The notes: generated from the sequence alone by a model not told the origin. Shown: positions 38,829-48,330, counted from the first letter of the stretch. The stretch: DNA of 64,000 bases from Clostridiaceae bacterium (GCA_902363735.1 CABJBA010000011.1:62001-126000); one strand, 5' to 3'. Made by a program: numbers and translations.

Positions 38829-39595
38829 TATGATTCACTCCTTCCCAGGTACGCTTCAATTACCTTTTCATTGTTCCGGATCTCTTCCGGCTGGCCGCTG
38901 GCAATCCGTGCACCGTAATTAAGCACTGTGATATCATCTGAAATGTTCATGATCAAATCCATATCATGCTCCACCAAAAGAACAGATATTCCAAAATCAG
39001 CCCGGATTGCCCGGATGGTGCGGATCAGCTCCGTCTTTTCGGAAGAATTCATACCGGCTGCCGGTTCATCCAAAAGAAGAAGCCTGGGCCTGGTTGCCAG
39101 GGCTCTTCCAATTTCCAAAATTCTCTGGTGTCCGTAAGGAAGGCTGCAGGAAGGCTCATCTTTTAAATCCGCAATTTTTAAATACTCCAAAAGCTCTTCG
39201 CTTTTCCTTCTTACCACCCGGTCTTCCTCCAGCATCCCTTTGCGGTTGTATAAAATATTGAGCATTCCGGCCTTTGTACGGCAGTGAAAGCCTGTCATGA
39301 CGTTTTCAACTGCAGTCATTTTTTTGAACAGGCGGATGTTCTGATAGGTTCTTGCCATTCCCATTTCCACAATCCTGCTTGGCTGCAATCCGCTGATGGA
39401 AACATTGTTAAACAGAACCTCTCCCTCAGTCAGCTGATACACTCCTGTAATGAGGTTAAATACCGTGGTTTTCCCCGCACCATTGGGGCCGATCAGGGAA
39501 CATATCTGATTTTCTTCTATTTTTAAATCCACACCGGAAACCGCAGTCAGGCCTCCAAACCGTTTGGTTATATTTTTCAATTCCAAAACTGCCAT
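38828..39595 (-). CDS. livG: branched-chain amino acid-type ABC transporter ATPase LivG
   Basis: A 255-residue ATPase with Walker A GPNGAGKTT, MARTYQNIRLFKKMTAVENV (LivG hallmark), a signature region degraded to SLPYGHQRILEIGRA, Walker B LLLLDEPAAGMN and switch HDMDLIM. I set the start at 39595, directly after the livM stop and AGG; the longer frame runs inside livM. Confidence 0.92.
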   Translation of the reverse strand: MAVLELKNITKRFGGLTAVSGVDLKIEENQICSLIGPNGAGKTTVFNLITGVYQLTEGEVLFNNVSISGLQPSRIVEMGMARTYQNIRLFKKMTAVENVMTGFHCRTKAGMLNILYNRKGMLEEDRVVRRKSEELLEYLKIADLKDEPSCSLPYGHQRILEIGRALATRPRLLLLDEPAAGMNSSEKTELIRTIRAIRADFGISVLLVEHDMDLIMNISDDITVLNYGARIASGQPEEIRNNEKVIEAYLGRSES

Positions 39596-39596
39596 C

Positions 39597-40562
39597 CTAT
39601 TCACCTGCCTTTTCCCTGCGTCTTTTCTGCACATAACGGAGGAACTTTGATGCGTATGGCGTGATTCCTCCCGGGTACCGGATAATGACCATCAAAAGTA
39701 TGACTCCATACACCACCATCCTCCAGTCCCCCAAAAATCGCAGGGCTTCCGGAAGAATATTCATAATAACCGCACCGATGACCGGTCCGGTGACTGTGCC
39801 CATTCCTCCCATAATGGCAGTCCACAAAAACAGGTTGGAATCATTTCCGGTAAAGCTGTCAGGACTTACATAGTGAACCATCATAGCATACAGGACACCT
39901 GCAACGGCAGAGTAAGCCGCAGACAATACAAAGGCTCTGATCTTATATTCCGTAATATTAATTCCGGTCAGCTCCGCCACCTTATCATCATCCCGAATTG
40001 CCTTAAAGGCTCTTCCTGTTCTGGAATCCATCAGCCACTTCTGATACATGATTCCGATAAAAACAAAGAATACGATAAGGTAATAATATTTAAACAACGT
40101 ATCAAAGCGGAATCCAAACACCGAAGGGGAATCAATCCCCACCACTCCTGCCGGACCATTTGTCAGGCTGATCCAGTTTACCAGAACCATTCTGACAATC
40201 TCACCGAATCCAATGGTTAAAAGAGCCAGATAACTTCCTCTCACCTTAAGAGCCGGAATGGCAAGCACCACTCCAAACAGAGCGGTCACCAGAATGGAGG
40301 CGGGGAGAACCACTAAGAAGGGAAGACCAAGCTTTGTGTTTAAAAGTGCCGTAGTATATGCACCAATACCATAAAATGCCGCCTGTCCAAGGGACAGCTG
40401 TCCGGTGTACCCGGTCAGAATATTAACCCCTGTACCAACAATAGCAAAAATGCCGATCATATTTACAATCTGTATAATATAGTTGTTGGGAAGCAAAAGC
40501 GGAAGAATCAGTACTGCTGCCCCTATAATTGCAGACAGCCCTGTTTTATTTACATTTTTCAT
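39597..40562 (-). CDS. livM: branched-chain amino acid-type ABC transporter permease LivM
   Basis: A 321-residue permease with about nine helices. Features typical of LivM are GYTGQLSLGQAAFYGIGAY in the first third and GRAFKAIRDDDKVAELTGI in the cytoplasmic loop that contacts the ATPases. It forms the channel with LivH, 12 bases upstream. Confidence 0.92.
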   Translation of the reverse strand: MKNVNKTGLSAIIGAAVLILPLLLPNNYIIQIVNMIGIFAIVGTGVNILTGYTGQLSLGQAAFYGIGAYTTALLNTKLGLPFLVVLPASILVTALFGVVLAIPALKVRGSYLALLTIGFGEIVRMVLVNWISLTNGPAGVVGIDSPSVFGFRFDTLFKYYYLIVFFVFIGIMYQKWLMDSRTGRAFKAIRDDDKVAELTGINITEYKIRAFVLSAAYSAVAGVLYAMMVHYVSPDSFTGNDSNLFLWTAIMGGMGTVTGPVIGAVIMNILPEALRFLGDWRMVVYGVILLMVIIRYPGGITPYASKFLRYVQKRRREKAGE

Positions 40563-40574
40563 CTATGTACCTCC

Positions 40575-41441
40575 CTACAATTTCTGTTCAATCCGCTTCC
40601 CAAGAAGACCATTTGGTTTAAAATAAAGGAACAGGAATAACAGGACAAATGATATGATGTCCTTATAAGCGGCTGTGGCATAAGTGGCTCCCAACGCCTC
40701 CACAATTCCCAGGATCAGCCCTCCGATCATAGCGCCTACAATATTTCCAAATCCTCCTAATATAGCCGCCGAAAATGCCTTTAAGCCTACCAGGGTTCCC
40801 ATATCCACGCTGACATAGAAGATAGGAGCCAGCAAGATTCCTGCAACTGCGGCAAAAGCCGCACTGATGCCAAAGGTCAGAAGACGGCAGAGGTTCACAT
40901 TGATTCCCAGCATAGAAGCTCCTTCCGAATCATTAGCTGCCGCCCTCATCTGCTTTCCTTTTTTTGTTTTATAAAAGAACAATTGAAGAATTACCACCAA
41001 ACCCAGAGCAACGCCGATGATTCCTATATTCTGGGGCAGAAGCAGAAGCTGCCCCAGATGAATGGGATCTGTGCTGAAAAGGGCCGGAAATACCTGCGGC
41101 TCCGCTCCCCATATAACAATTGCCAGGTTCTTCATAACATAAGAAACTCCAACGGTTGCGATTAATAGGTTTGTAAATGAGCTGAACTCCAGCTTTCTGT
41201 AAATAAACCGCTCCAGACAGGACCCGATGAAAGCTCCGGCAAAAATCGTTAATATAATGGCTATAGGAATGGGTATTCCTATATTGATCAGAGTCAGGCA
41301 GATAAATGCGGAAATCATAATGGTATCGCCATGGGCAAAGTTCAGCATTCCCAGTGACTTGTAAATCATTGTGACTCCTATTGCTAAAAGCGCATAGATG
41401 CTGCCATTGGTAAGACCATTTAAAATCTGTTGAAATAGCAT
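40575..41441 (-). CDS. livH: branched-chain amino acid-type ABC transporter permease LivH
   Basis: A 288-residue permease with about eight helices. It opens with the LivH text LLFQQILNGLTNGSIYALLAIG, followed by LGMLNFAHGDTIMISAF, and has GKQMRAAANDSEGASMLGIN in the ATPase-contact loop. It follows the binding-protein gene by 29 bases. Confidence 0.92.
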   Translation of the reverse strand: MLFQQILNGLTNGSIYALLAIGVTMIYKSLGMLNFAHGDTIMISAFICLTLINIGIPIPIAIILTIFAGAFIGSCLERFIYRKLEFSSFTNLLIATVGVSYVMKNLAIVIWGAEPQVFPALFSTDPIHLGQLLLLPQNIGIIGVALGLVVILQLFFYKTKKGKQMRAAANDSEGASMLGINVNLCRLLTFGISAAFAAVAGILLAPIFYVSVDMGTLVGLKAFSAAILGGFGNIVGAMIGGLILGIVEALGATYATAAYKDIISFVLLFLFLYFKPNGLLGKRIEQKL

Positions 41442-41470
41442 AATTCCCTCCTTATCAGATCCGCCCTCAG

Positions 41471-42622
41471 TCAGTCCATGGGGATGATGGTATGCTTTCC
41501 GTCCTGGATCTGCACCACCATAAGTGTCTTGACCATTTCTCCATTAGGTGAGAAATTATAGATTCCTGCCACACCTTCAAAATCCTTGGTTGCCAGCAGA
41601 GCATCTCTTACAGCCTGGCCTTCTACTGTTCCTGCTCTTTTTACCGCATCTGCCCAAAGATATACGGAGTCGTATGCCTGAGGCGCATTCTGATCGTAGC
41701 TCTGCTGGTAGACTTCCTTATATTTTTTATCAAAAGCCTGAACCTTTTCATCTGGATTTGCCTCTGTAAATGCGGTTGTAAAAATAAGACCGTTTACCGC
41801 TTCTCCTCCTAATTCCACAAGCTTGGGAGAGTTATAGCCCGTACCGATTAAGGGAACTTCAATTCCATTTTGCTTTACCTGTTTGCTGATTAAGGCCGCT
41901 TCCGTATAATAGCCCCATATGATAATGGCATCAGGATCAGACTGTTTGATTTTAGTCAAATGTACGGAAAAATCTTTTTCCCCCGAATTATACATCTCAC
42001 TGGCAGCAACCTCTGCACCGTAATCAGCAGCCAGTTCCTGGATCTTACTGAAGGCACCTGTTCCAAAGTCAGAAGATTCATATAAAACTGCCACCTTCTG
42101 CCCTTTTATCTTATCCTTGAAATACTGGAGCAGAGTTTTTATATGTGTGATGTCTGTGGCTGTTGTCCGAAAAATAAATTCATTTCCCTGCTCTACAATG
42201 CTCTGAGCACTGGAACATGGAGTGATCTGAGGAATCTTACTGGCTGCGGTAATTTCCATATCAGCCAAGGTACAGGAGCTGTTAAGAGCTCCGATTAAAA
42301 CATCAATCTTATCCTGGTTTACCAGCTTTTGGGTGACTGTTACTGACTTGGCAGGAACACCCTCGTCATCCTCCTTTACAAGCTTAATAAGATACTTCCC
42401 ATCAACTCCCCCGGCTGCGTTTATCTCTTCAACTGCCATTTCCACCGCATTAGCCTGTACCTGTCCGCTGGCAGCCGCATTTCCTGTAAGAGGTCCCACA
42501 ACCCCTAATGTAACTGTTTCTTTTCCGTCTTCTGACTTTGTTCCTGTCTGGCACCCGGAAAGCATTCCCAATACTGCTGCAGCGGCAGCAAACCCCATTG
42601 CTGATCTCCAATATTTTCCCAT
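41471..42622 (-). CDS. branched-chain amino acid-type ABC transporter binding lipoprotein (LivJ/K family)
   Basis: A 383-residue periplasmic-binding-protein type I lipoprotein, anchored through Cys24 (lipobox MLSGC). The family opening VTLGVVGPLTGNAAASGQVQ and the GALNSSCTLADMEI and YNSPKLVELGG stretches are typical of LivJ/LivK/AmiC-like proteins. The GALNS-type ligand-binding loop fits an alpha-amino or amide ligand, but the exact ligand cannot be told. It lies between the catabolic genes and the permease genes. Confidence 0.88.
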   Translation of the reverse strand: MGKYWRSAMGFAAAAAVLGMLSGCQTGTKSEDGKETVTLGVVGPLTGNAAASGQVQANAVEMAVEEINAAGGVDGKYLIKLVKEDDEGVPAKSVTVTQKLVNQDKIDVLIGALNSSCTLADMEITAASKIPQITPCSSAQSIVEQGNEFIFRTTATDITHIKTLLQYFKDKIKGQKVAVLYESSDFGTGAFSKIQELAADYGAEVAASEMYNSGEKDFSVHLTKIKQSDPDAIIIWGYYTEAALISKQVKQNGIEVPLIGTGYNSPKLVELGGEAVNGLIFTTAFTEANPDEKVQAFDKKYKEVYQQSYDQNAPQAYDSVYLWADAVKRAGTVEGQAVRDALLATKDFEGVAGIYNFSPNGEMVKTLMVVQIQDGKHTIIPMD

Positions 42623-42688
42623 AAAAAACTCCTTCTATTTTATTTTAGACTCTGGTAATTAAACCGTATCAACCTTCAGGCTCCCCTC

Positions 42689-43975
42689 CTACAGCCTGGC
42701 AATTTCAGCCGTTGCCTTTAAAAATGTATCTATATCTTCCACACTATGACAGTGAAGGGGAGATACCCTGACAATACCTTCTAAGTCAAAGGGGTGAAGG
42801 GATCTTACAGAATAGTAATTGGAGTCGCTTCTGTCATAGACAATAATATCCCGCTTTACATATTCTGTTACTGCCTCCGGACAACTGATGTTGTCAAAGG
42901 TTAAAGGCATAATAAAATCTCTGTTTTCCAGTGACTCCCTGTCAAATTCCACTCTTGCATGAGGAATATGACGAATTCCGGGAACTTGTTCCGTTCCCTC
43001 TAAAGCCCTGTAAAGCAATGCTCTTTCATGCATCTCAATCCGTTCCATTCCCTCTGTATACAGCTCTCTCCTGTCAGTGCTTTGGATAAAATGGCTTCCG
43101 ATCCAGCATACATGATCCACAATAGCACTCACGCTGGCATACATAGCCGGAGCAGGGCCTCCGATTTCCCAGGAATCACCCAGATTTCCTAAAATTCCAG
43201 GGCGGTTCAGGACTGCAAGGCGGTCAGAGACATAGGCTGCTCCAAATCCTCTGCAGCCAAAAATCTTATAGGCTGCGAAATTAATTCCGTCAAGCTGCAG
43301 ATCCTGAACGTCTACAAGACCATGAGGAATGTGCTGAACCGCATCAGAAATAATATATAAATCCGGCTTAATGGCCCTAGCCCCATTGACAATTGCCTTC
43401 ATGTCCATTACAGCACCTGTGTGATTGGAGGCATAGATGCAGACCAGCAGGGCTGTATCCTTATCTACCAGCCGCTCAATTTCCTCTACGTCAATTCCTC
43501 CTGTCACTCTGTTGGGCTTGGCAACCCGTATTTCCATACCAGCTTTTTTTCCATAGTACATAACAGAATCATAAGCAGAAGGGTGATCCAGGTCCGTTAC
43601 CACTACATTGCTTCCCTTTACATTTTCAAGGACTGTACGAACCATTTCAAACATGACCTTGGAAGAAGATTTTTCAGCTATGATCTGGCCGTATTTGGGG
43701 GCATTGAACATAACTCTTAAATCTGCAAACCCATTGAGAGTCAGCTTTCTTAAAGCCTTTGCCCTTGGATGCTTTCTGGAATCGCAGTCCGGGAAGGAAT
43801 CGGCTTCCTGATATGCTTTATTGACTGCCTTTAAGCGCAGTGAACCGCCTGCATTCTCAAAAAACAGTCTTTTTCCTGCTTCCGGGTCAGAATCCACATG
43901 CCAGAATCTGTTCTTAATCTCACTCTGAAGTTTTTCATCAAATAACAATCCGTGGGGATAATCCGTTATATTCAT
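42689..43975 (-). CDS. class V PLP-dependent aminotransferase / desulfurase-fold enzyme
   Basis: A 428-residue fold-type I PLP enzyme. FFENAGGSLR is the N-terminal substrate loop, TDLDHPSAYDS the typical His-containing strand, SDAVQHIPHG places the Asp and Gln/His that hold the PLP ring, and FAAYKIFG carries the Schiff-base Lys237. It resembles isopenicillin-N-epimerase-like and SufS-like proteins but lacks an obvious desulfurase active-site cysteine loop. I start it at 43975, eight bases after AAGGAGG; the longer frame overlaps the preceding gene. An amino-group-removing step on an imported compound is the likely role. Confidence 0.82.
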   Translation of the reverse strand: MNITDYPHGLLFDEKLQSEIKNRFWHVDSDPEAGKRLFFENAGGSLRLKAVNKAYQEADSFPDCDSRKHPRAKALRKLTLNGFADLRVMFNAPKYGQIIAEKSSSKVMFEMVRTVLENVKGSNVVVTDLDHPSAYDSVMYYGKKAGMEIRVAKPNRVTGGIDVEEIERLVDKDTALLVCIYASNHTGAVMDMKAIVNGARAIKPDLYIISDAVQHIPHGLVDVQDLQLDGINFAAYKIFGCRGFGAAYVSDRLAVLNRPGILGNLGDSWEIGGPAPAMYASVSAIVDHVCWIGSHFIQSTDRRELYTEGMERIEMHERALLYRALEGTEQVPGIRHIPHARVEFDRESLENRDFIMPLTFDNISCPEAVTEYVKRDIIVYDRSDSNYYSVRSLHPFDLEGIVRVSPLHCHSVEDIDTFLKATAEIARL

Positions 43976-43988
43976 TTCCAATTCCTCC

Positions 43989-44954
43989 TTAATCAAAAAC
44001 AACTTTTCCCTGGTCAAAAATCACTTTTCCGTCTACATCAATGGTGGGGTCTTTAAACATCATATCAATATGAAGTAAAAAGTCCTGATTATCTGTTTCG
44101 TTATTTCCCAATGCCACGTGGACATATCCCATACAGCCTTCATCCTCCAGCATTCTGCCGCAAAGACTGGCATCAGGGTTAAGTCCCACTCCAATTTCAC
44201 CAATGCGGTAGATGCGGGGATCTCCTACTTCTTTTAAGATCCGCTCAAACCGTTTTGCTTCCTCGCCACCTTCAATTTTTGTTACAAAGCTGTTCTCTAT
44301 GTATAACGTAATCGGTTCTTTTAAAAGTCCCATAGCTGGATGGGTGATGCTTCCGTCAATGACCACCTTTCCAAAAGCAGTTCCCGGAATGGCGCCTGTG
44401 GCACACTCAATATCCGGAGGAGAGGAAGTCTGTCCCCTCTGATGGCTCATGCCGTATTGAGGGAAAATTTTATGCCCCTTAATGCTGCAGGTGTAATCCG
44501 TTCCTAAAGCGGAGGTGATGCGGCATACGTCGCCGTCTTTAAACCCCTTTGCCATTTGATCCACATACTTTTTGTTGGCTTCAAAATCCGTATACAGTCC
44601 GCCTCGTTCCAGCATATCCAAGTCATAATCGCAGCAGTTCAGGTCCCTTGCTCCTGCCTCGCAGGCCTTACGCCTTGCAGTGCTGTGGGACAGGGAAAAT
44701 GTGGTTGCCCGAAAGATCACATCTGCTTTTAACATTGCCGCTGCAACCAGATCCGTAGGCTCCTCTCCATGCATCTGCCTTGGGTTCATTAAAACCAGTG
44801 TCCGGTTGGGAAACCGTTCTGCTGCGTCCCACAATGCCATTCCAATATCCAAGCTGTCTTCATCGGTTACAATCAGGATATTTTCATCCTCTTTGCAATG
44901 AGAGCATACGGTCAGCAATCTCTCACAAGCTTCATAATTTTTTTTCTTCCTCAT
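43989..44954 (-). CDS. M29-like metallopeptidase / NicX-like hydrolase family protein
   Basis: A 321-residue protein resembling the C-terminal half of aminopeptidase T (M29) and the related NicX ring-cleaving enzymes. Metal-ligand motifs typical of the family are IGEIGVGLNP, EDEGCMGYVHVALGNNE and HIDMMFKDPTIDVDG near the C-terminus. The N-terminal third (ILIVTDEDSLDIGMALWDAA) is an alpha/beta domain. The family includes both peptidases and dioxygenases, so I do not claim peptidase activity. First gene of the long operon; a 20-base palindrome lies 69-88 bases before its start. Confidence 0.7.
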   Translation of the reverse strand: MRKKKNYEACERLLTVCSHCKEDENILIVTDEDSLDIGMALWDAAERFPNRTLVLMNPRQMHGEEPTDLVAAAMLKADVIFRATTFSLSHSTARRKACEAGARDLNCCDYDLDMLERGGLYTDFEANKKYVDQMAKGFKDGDVCRITSALGTDYTCSIKGHKIFPQYGMSHQRGQTSSPPDIECATGAIPGTAFGKVVIDGSITHPAMGLLKEPITLYIENSFVTKIEGGEEAKRFERILKEVGDPRIYRIGEIGVGLNPDASLCGRMLEDEGCMGYVHVALGNNETDNQDFLLHIDMMFKDPTIDVDGKVIFDQGKVVFD

Positions 44955-45022
44955 TTTGATTCCTCTCTCTTTTTCTTTTTTATTTATAATCTCCAGCCTT
45001 TTCAGAGTGGAGGTTTATAGCG

Positions 45023-45042
45023 ATATTTATTCGAATAAATAT
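45023..45042. promoter_or_regulatory. perfect 20-base palindrome, candidate LacI-family operator of the liv/aminotransferase operon
   Basis: ATATTTATTC followed directly by GAATAAATAT, a gap-free palindrome with a central CG. LacI-family operators are usually gap-free with a central CG, and the LacI gene lies directly upstream. It sits between the LacI terminator and the first operon gene. Confidence 0.55.
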
Positions 45043-45045
45043 TGT

Positions 45046-45084
45046 TTAAAATGAAAAGGAACTCAGGTTTCCTTTCATTTTTTA
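45046..45084 (-). terminator. terminator after the LacI gene
   Basis: TTAAAATGAAAAGGAA pairs with TTTCCTTTCATTTTTTAA (one mismatch region) around the loop. On the minus strand the stem ends in TTTTAAA. It separates lacI from the downstream operon and may leak. Confidence 0.6.
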
Positions 45085-45102
45085 ATAACATTTTCCCTTT
45101 TA

Positions 45103-46104
45103 TCAGGCGCTTTCCCTGATAATCAGCTTTACCCCTACAAATTCTTCTTCAACGGCTCTTCCCTCAATCATAGCCAGCATTTTTTCTACATAAGATTCTG
45201 CCAGCCTGTCCTTGGAAACATCAACTGTTGTAAGGGCAGGAGCCATGAGCGGAGCAATCTGTGTGTTGTCACAGCCAATTATGGATAAATCATCAGGTAC
45301 TCTTATATTGAGTTTTTTTAAATACTGCATGATCTGTGCCGCCAGATAGTCGTTTCCGATTACCAGGGCAGTGGGTTTTTTATCTTTGTCAGAAGATACT
45401 ACTATGCGAAACACCTCTTCATAAATATCCTCAAGGGATTGGGTCCTTGTGCACACCAATTCCGGAAGAACTGGAATTCCGTTTCTTTCCAGAGCCTCTA
45501 CATATGCTTTTACCCTGAAATCACTTCCGGTAATTCCCTTTGTCATATACTTTACCGGAGGGATCAGACCAATTCTTTTATGGCCCTTTAAAATCAGGTA
45601 ATCCATGGACTTTTTAACAGCATCATAGTAATCCGGTACAACTGTAATGATTCTGGGATTGAGCTCCTCATATTTTTTTGTTTTATAGAGTATAATCGGA
45701 ATCCCGCTTTCTGCAATTCCATTAAGCTGCTGAGCCTCAAATACATTGGTTGCCATAAAGATTCCTTCCGGCTGTCTGCTGACAAGCATATTTAAAAATT
45801 CTTCCGTATTCCTGCTATAATTTAAGGATACATAATATCCATGTTCAAACAACCGGCTTTCTACCGCTTCAAACAGTTCTGCCTGTATATTGTCACATAC
45901 AAAGATGAATTGAGAAGAACGGCTGGTTCTTAAACCTCTGGCTAACTGATTCGGTATATAATTCAGCTCCTTAACCGCCTTTAATACCTGCTCCCTTTTC
46001 TCCTTGCTGACATAGTTGGAATTATTCAGCACATAAGATACAATGGTGGGGGATACATTGGCAAGCCTGGCAACATCTTCTCTGGTAACTGTCTTATTAC
46101 TCAA
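45103..46104 (-). CDS. LacI family transcriptional regulator
   Basis: A 333-residue repressor. The helix-turn-helix is VTREDVARLANVSPTIVSYVL, followed by the hinge helix NQLARGLRT and a periplasmic-binding-protein-like effector domain from about residue 65 (QFIFVCDNIQAELF). The start is TTG at 46104 with AAAGGAG at a rather long 12-base distance; no better in-frame start exists. The neighbouring 20-base palindrome and the inverted repeat over its own promoter suggest it controls the downstream liv/aminotransferase operon and itself. Confidence 0.87.
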   Translation of the reverse strand: MSNKTVTREDVARLANVSPTIVSYVLNNSNYVSKEKREQVLKAVKELNYIPNQLARGLRTSRSSQFIFVCDNIQAELFEAVESRLFEHGYYVSLNYSRNTEEFLNMLVSRQPEGIFMATNVFEAQQLNGIAESGIPIILYKTKKYEELNPRIITVVPDYYDAVKKSMDYLILKGHKRIGLIPPVKYMTKGITGSDFRVKAYVEALERNGIPVLPELVCTRTQSLEDIYEEVFRIVVSSDKDKKPTALVIGNDYLAAQIMQYLKKLNIRVPDDLSIIGCDNTQIAPLMAPALTTVDVSKDRLAESYVEKMLAMIEGRAVEEEFVGVKLIIRESA

Positions 46105-46132
46105 TTTACTTATTATCTCCTTTTTATAAACT

Positions 46133-46152
46133 CGTATAAATATTTTTATACG
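46133..46152. promoter_or_regulatory. inverted repeat over the lacI transcription start
   Basis: CGTATAAA and TTTATACG, perfect eight-base arms around TATT. It falls about 4-23 bases after the start predicted from the lacI promoter, a position suited to autorepression. Confidence 0.4.
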
Positions 46153-46162
46153 TCATGAATAA

Positions 46163-46191
46163 TATATAGCACTTTAAAATAACTATGTCAA
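46163..46191 (-). promoter_or_regulatory. SigA-type promoter of lacI
   Basis: On the minus strand a perfect TTGACA (46186-46191), a 17-base spacer and TATATA (46163-46168). The leader is about 50 bases. Confidence 0.7.
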
Positions 46192-46542
46192 CATTTTTTT
46201 ATATTTTATTTGCATTTTTTATATATTAATCCTGTTAATATTCTATTTTCTCATCAATATATACAATACATTTATGTGGAACATTATTTTTACGTGTCAA
46301 TATACATATGTATAAATCTGGTTTTTAATGTATCTGATATGAAATTTACCAACTGACCTTCTGCTAACTAGCGCAATTCATTTATACATTTAAGGGAATG
46401 GGAATATTATTGCTTTAGATTGATGCATATGATATAGTTTTAAGATAATACATTTGATTTGGGCTTCACCCATAGACAAAAAAAGGCAAAACATCTATCT
46501 TATTATACTGATGTATACTGGGAAATGTGAGGTAATAAAATC
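46192..46542. other. AT-rich intergenic region before the CPBP protease gene
   Basis: No coding frame or RNA gene is evident. TTGATG around 46422 with GATAAT 18 bases downstream is a possible promoter for the CPBP gene, but weak. Nothing else is supported. Confidence 0.35.
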
Positions 46543-47373
46543 GTGAGAGAACGAAAAATCATAATACAATTTACGATGCTGACATTTTGCATTGCCTATC
46601 TTGTATCAGGTGTTTTGATTGTTCTAGGGCAATTTGGATATTCGGTTCACAATTGGGTTCATTCCTTAAAGGAATTTGGTATGAATGTTCCTTTTGCTGT
46701 CTATATTTTATCTCCCTCCATTGCTTCCTATATTGTTCTGAAGAAAAACAACAAAATAGAAAACATTAAGGAGTGGTTGAAAACTGTTTTTTATGTTAAA
46801 AATAAACTCTCTGTCTATTTATACGTTACCGGAGGGCTTACGTTATATTTTGGAATTCATTATTTATTTTCAGGCCCTGTAGAATTGGGACTCCCATTTT
46901 ATACATTCTTCCTTTCCCTTCCTGGCAATCTTGTGATCGGCGGTTTGGAGGAGGCTGGCTGGATGTACATATTGCAGCCTGAACTGGACAAAAAATACGG
47001 CTATGTTTGGTCATCTCTTCTTGTTGGAATCATCTGGACTTTTTGGCATATCCCCCTCTTCTATATTCCGGGGACAAATCACGGTGAAGGACTTATTAAC
47101 TTTTGGATGTTTGCAGTTCAACTCATTGCATTTCGTTTTTTTAATGGGTCAATCTATAAAATATCAGGAAAAGGCCGTGTATTTATGTGTGTATTATTCC
47201 ACACCATGTTTAATGCGGCATCTCCCATCTTTGGCACCATGACTATGACTTGGGTTGGAACAATTGCTGCAAATACGGTAATTGTTCTTGCTTCAATTGT
47301 AACCGTTGTTATATACGGAAAACACAAGAGCGTTTTCCCCTCTGATTTTTCTCAAGATCACAAAGGACCATAA
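46543..47373 (+). CDS. CPBP family intramembrane glutamic endopeptidase (Abi/CaaX-like)
   Basis: A 276-residue membrane protein with about seven helices. The three signature motifs of the CPBP (Rce1-like) family are present: GGLEEAGWMYIL with the Glu-Glu pair, FWHIPLF and FHTMFN. The second arginine of the usual EExxxR motif is replaced (EEAGWMY). The family includes prenyl-protein proteases, bacteriocin-immunity proteins and regulators of membrane proteins; none can be chosen here. The start is GTG at 46543, ten bases after GAGG. It stands alone and converges with the epimerase operon. Confidence 0.82.
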   Translation: MRERKIIIQFTMLTFCIAYLVSGVLIVLGQFGYSVHNWVHSLKEFGMNVPFAVYILSPSIASYIVLKKNNKIENIKEWLKTVFYVKNKLSVYLYVTGGLTLYFGIHYLFSGPVELGLPFYTFFLSLPGNLVIGGLEEAGWMYILQPELDKKYGYVWSSLLVGIIWTFWHIPLFYIPGTNHGEGLINFWMFAVQLIAFRFFNGSIYKISGKGRVFMCVLFHTMFNAASPIFGTMTMTWVGTIAANTVIVLASIVTVVIYGKHKSVFPSDFSQDHKGP

Positions 47374-47415
47374 CCATCTGATGCAAAGTGGGAGCTGCTG
47401 CTCATTCTTTCAATT

Positions 47416-48330
47416 CTAAATTACATAGTTTCGCAAATACTTTACGCTCAAAGCAACCGCTTTTTTCGCAGCATCCAGATTCTTTTCAAATGCCTTGTCT
47501 TCGACTTCAATACAGGTGCAGCCGTCATATCCAATATCATTCAGTGCAGAAACGTATTTCCCCCAATTCACATCACCCATACCCGGAATCTTAGGAGTCA
47601 TGTATTCCAATGGTGCTGCCATAATACCCACATCTTTGATCCGGTCTTCATAGACTTTAATATCTTTAAAATGTACATGGAATATTTTTTTTCTGAACTC
47701 ATGAATCGGATTGATATAATCAATCTGCTGCCAGACAAAATGAGACGGATCGTAATTAATGCCGAAATTAGGGCTGTCAATGATTTCAAATACTTTCCGC
47801 CAATTGGCCGGAGAGGTCATAAGATTCTGTCCGCCCGGCCATTCATCTTCTGTAAAAAGCATAGGGCAATTTTCGATCCCTATTTTGACCCCTTTTTCTT
47901 CCGCATACGTTATAATTGGAGGCCACACATCTTTTACCAGCTCTAAATTTTCTGATACCGATTTCTTAGGATCTCTTCCGACAAACGTGGTAATCATATT
48001 GACTCCCAGCATAGCAGAAGCATCAATCAGTTTATATAAGTGGGAGATATAGTATGTTCTTTTTTCCAGATCCGGATCCATGGTGTTGGGATAATAAGCC
48101 AGTGAGGATATTTCAATATTCTTTTCTTTGCAATATTCCTTTATCTGCTCCGCCCGCTCTTCATTTAAATTGACAACATCAATATGACTGACGCCCCCAT
48201 ACCTTCTTTTAGCGCCTTCCGGAGGCCAGCAGGCCACCTCCAGGCATTCCAGACCCTGCTCTGCCGCAAAATCCACCACTTCTTCAAATGACATGCCTTC
48301 ACATATTGCTGTTACTAAGCCTAACTTCAT
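47416..48330 (-). CDS. sugar phosphate isomerase/epimerase, AP-endonuclease-2 TIM-barrel family (first copy)
   Basis: A 304-residue TIM-barrel enzyme. Metal ligands expected for the family are the Glu in IGIENCP (about residue 150), Asp-His in NYDPSHFVW, His in IFHVHFKD and the late Glu in CIEVED. Relatives include tagatose 3-epimerase, IolE/IolI and the DgpC-type enzymes that act on 3-keto-glycosides. No signal peptide. It lies 104 bases after a second, distant copy and shares its promoter. Confidence 0.83.
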   Translation of the reverse strand: MKLGLVTAICEGMSFEEVVDFAAEQGLECLEVACWPPEGAKRRYGGVSHIDVVNLNEERAEQIKEYCKEKNIEISSLAYYPNTMDPDLEKRTYYISHLYKLIDASAMLGVNMITTFVGRDPKKSVSENLELVKDVWPPIITYAEEKGVKIGIENCPMLFTEDEWPGGQNLMTSPANWRKVFEIIDSPNFGINYDPSHFVWQQIDYINPIHEFRKKIFHVHFKDIKVYEDRIKDVGIMAAPLEYMTPKIPGMGDVNWGKYVSALNDIGYDGCTCIEVEDKAFEKNLDAAKKAVALSVKYLRNYVI

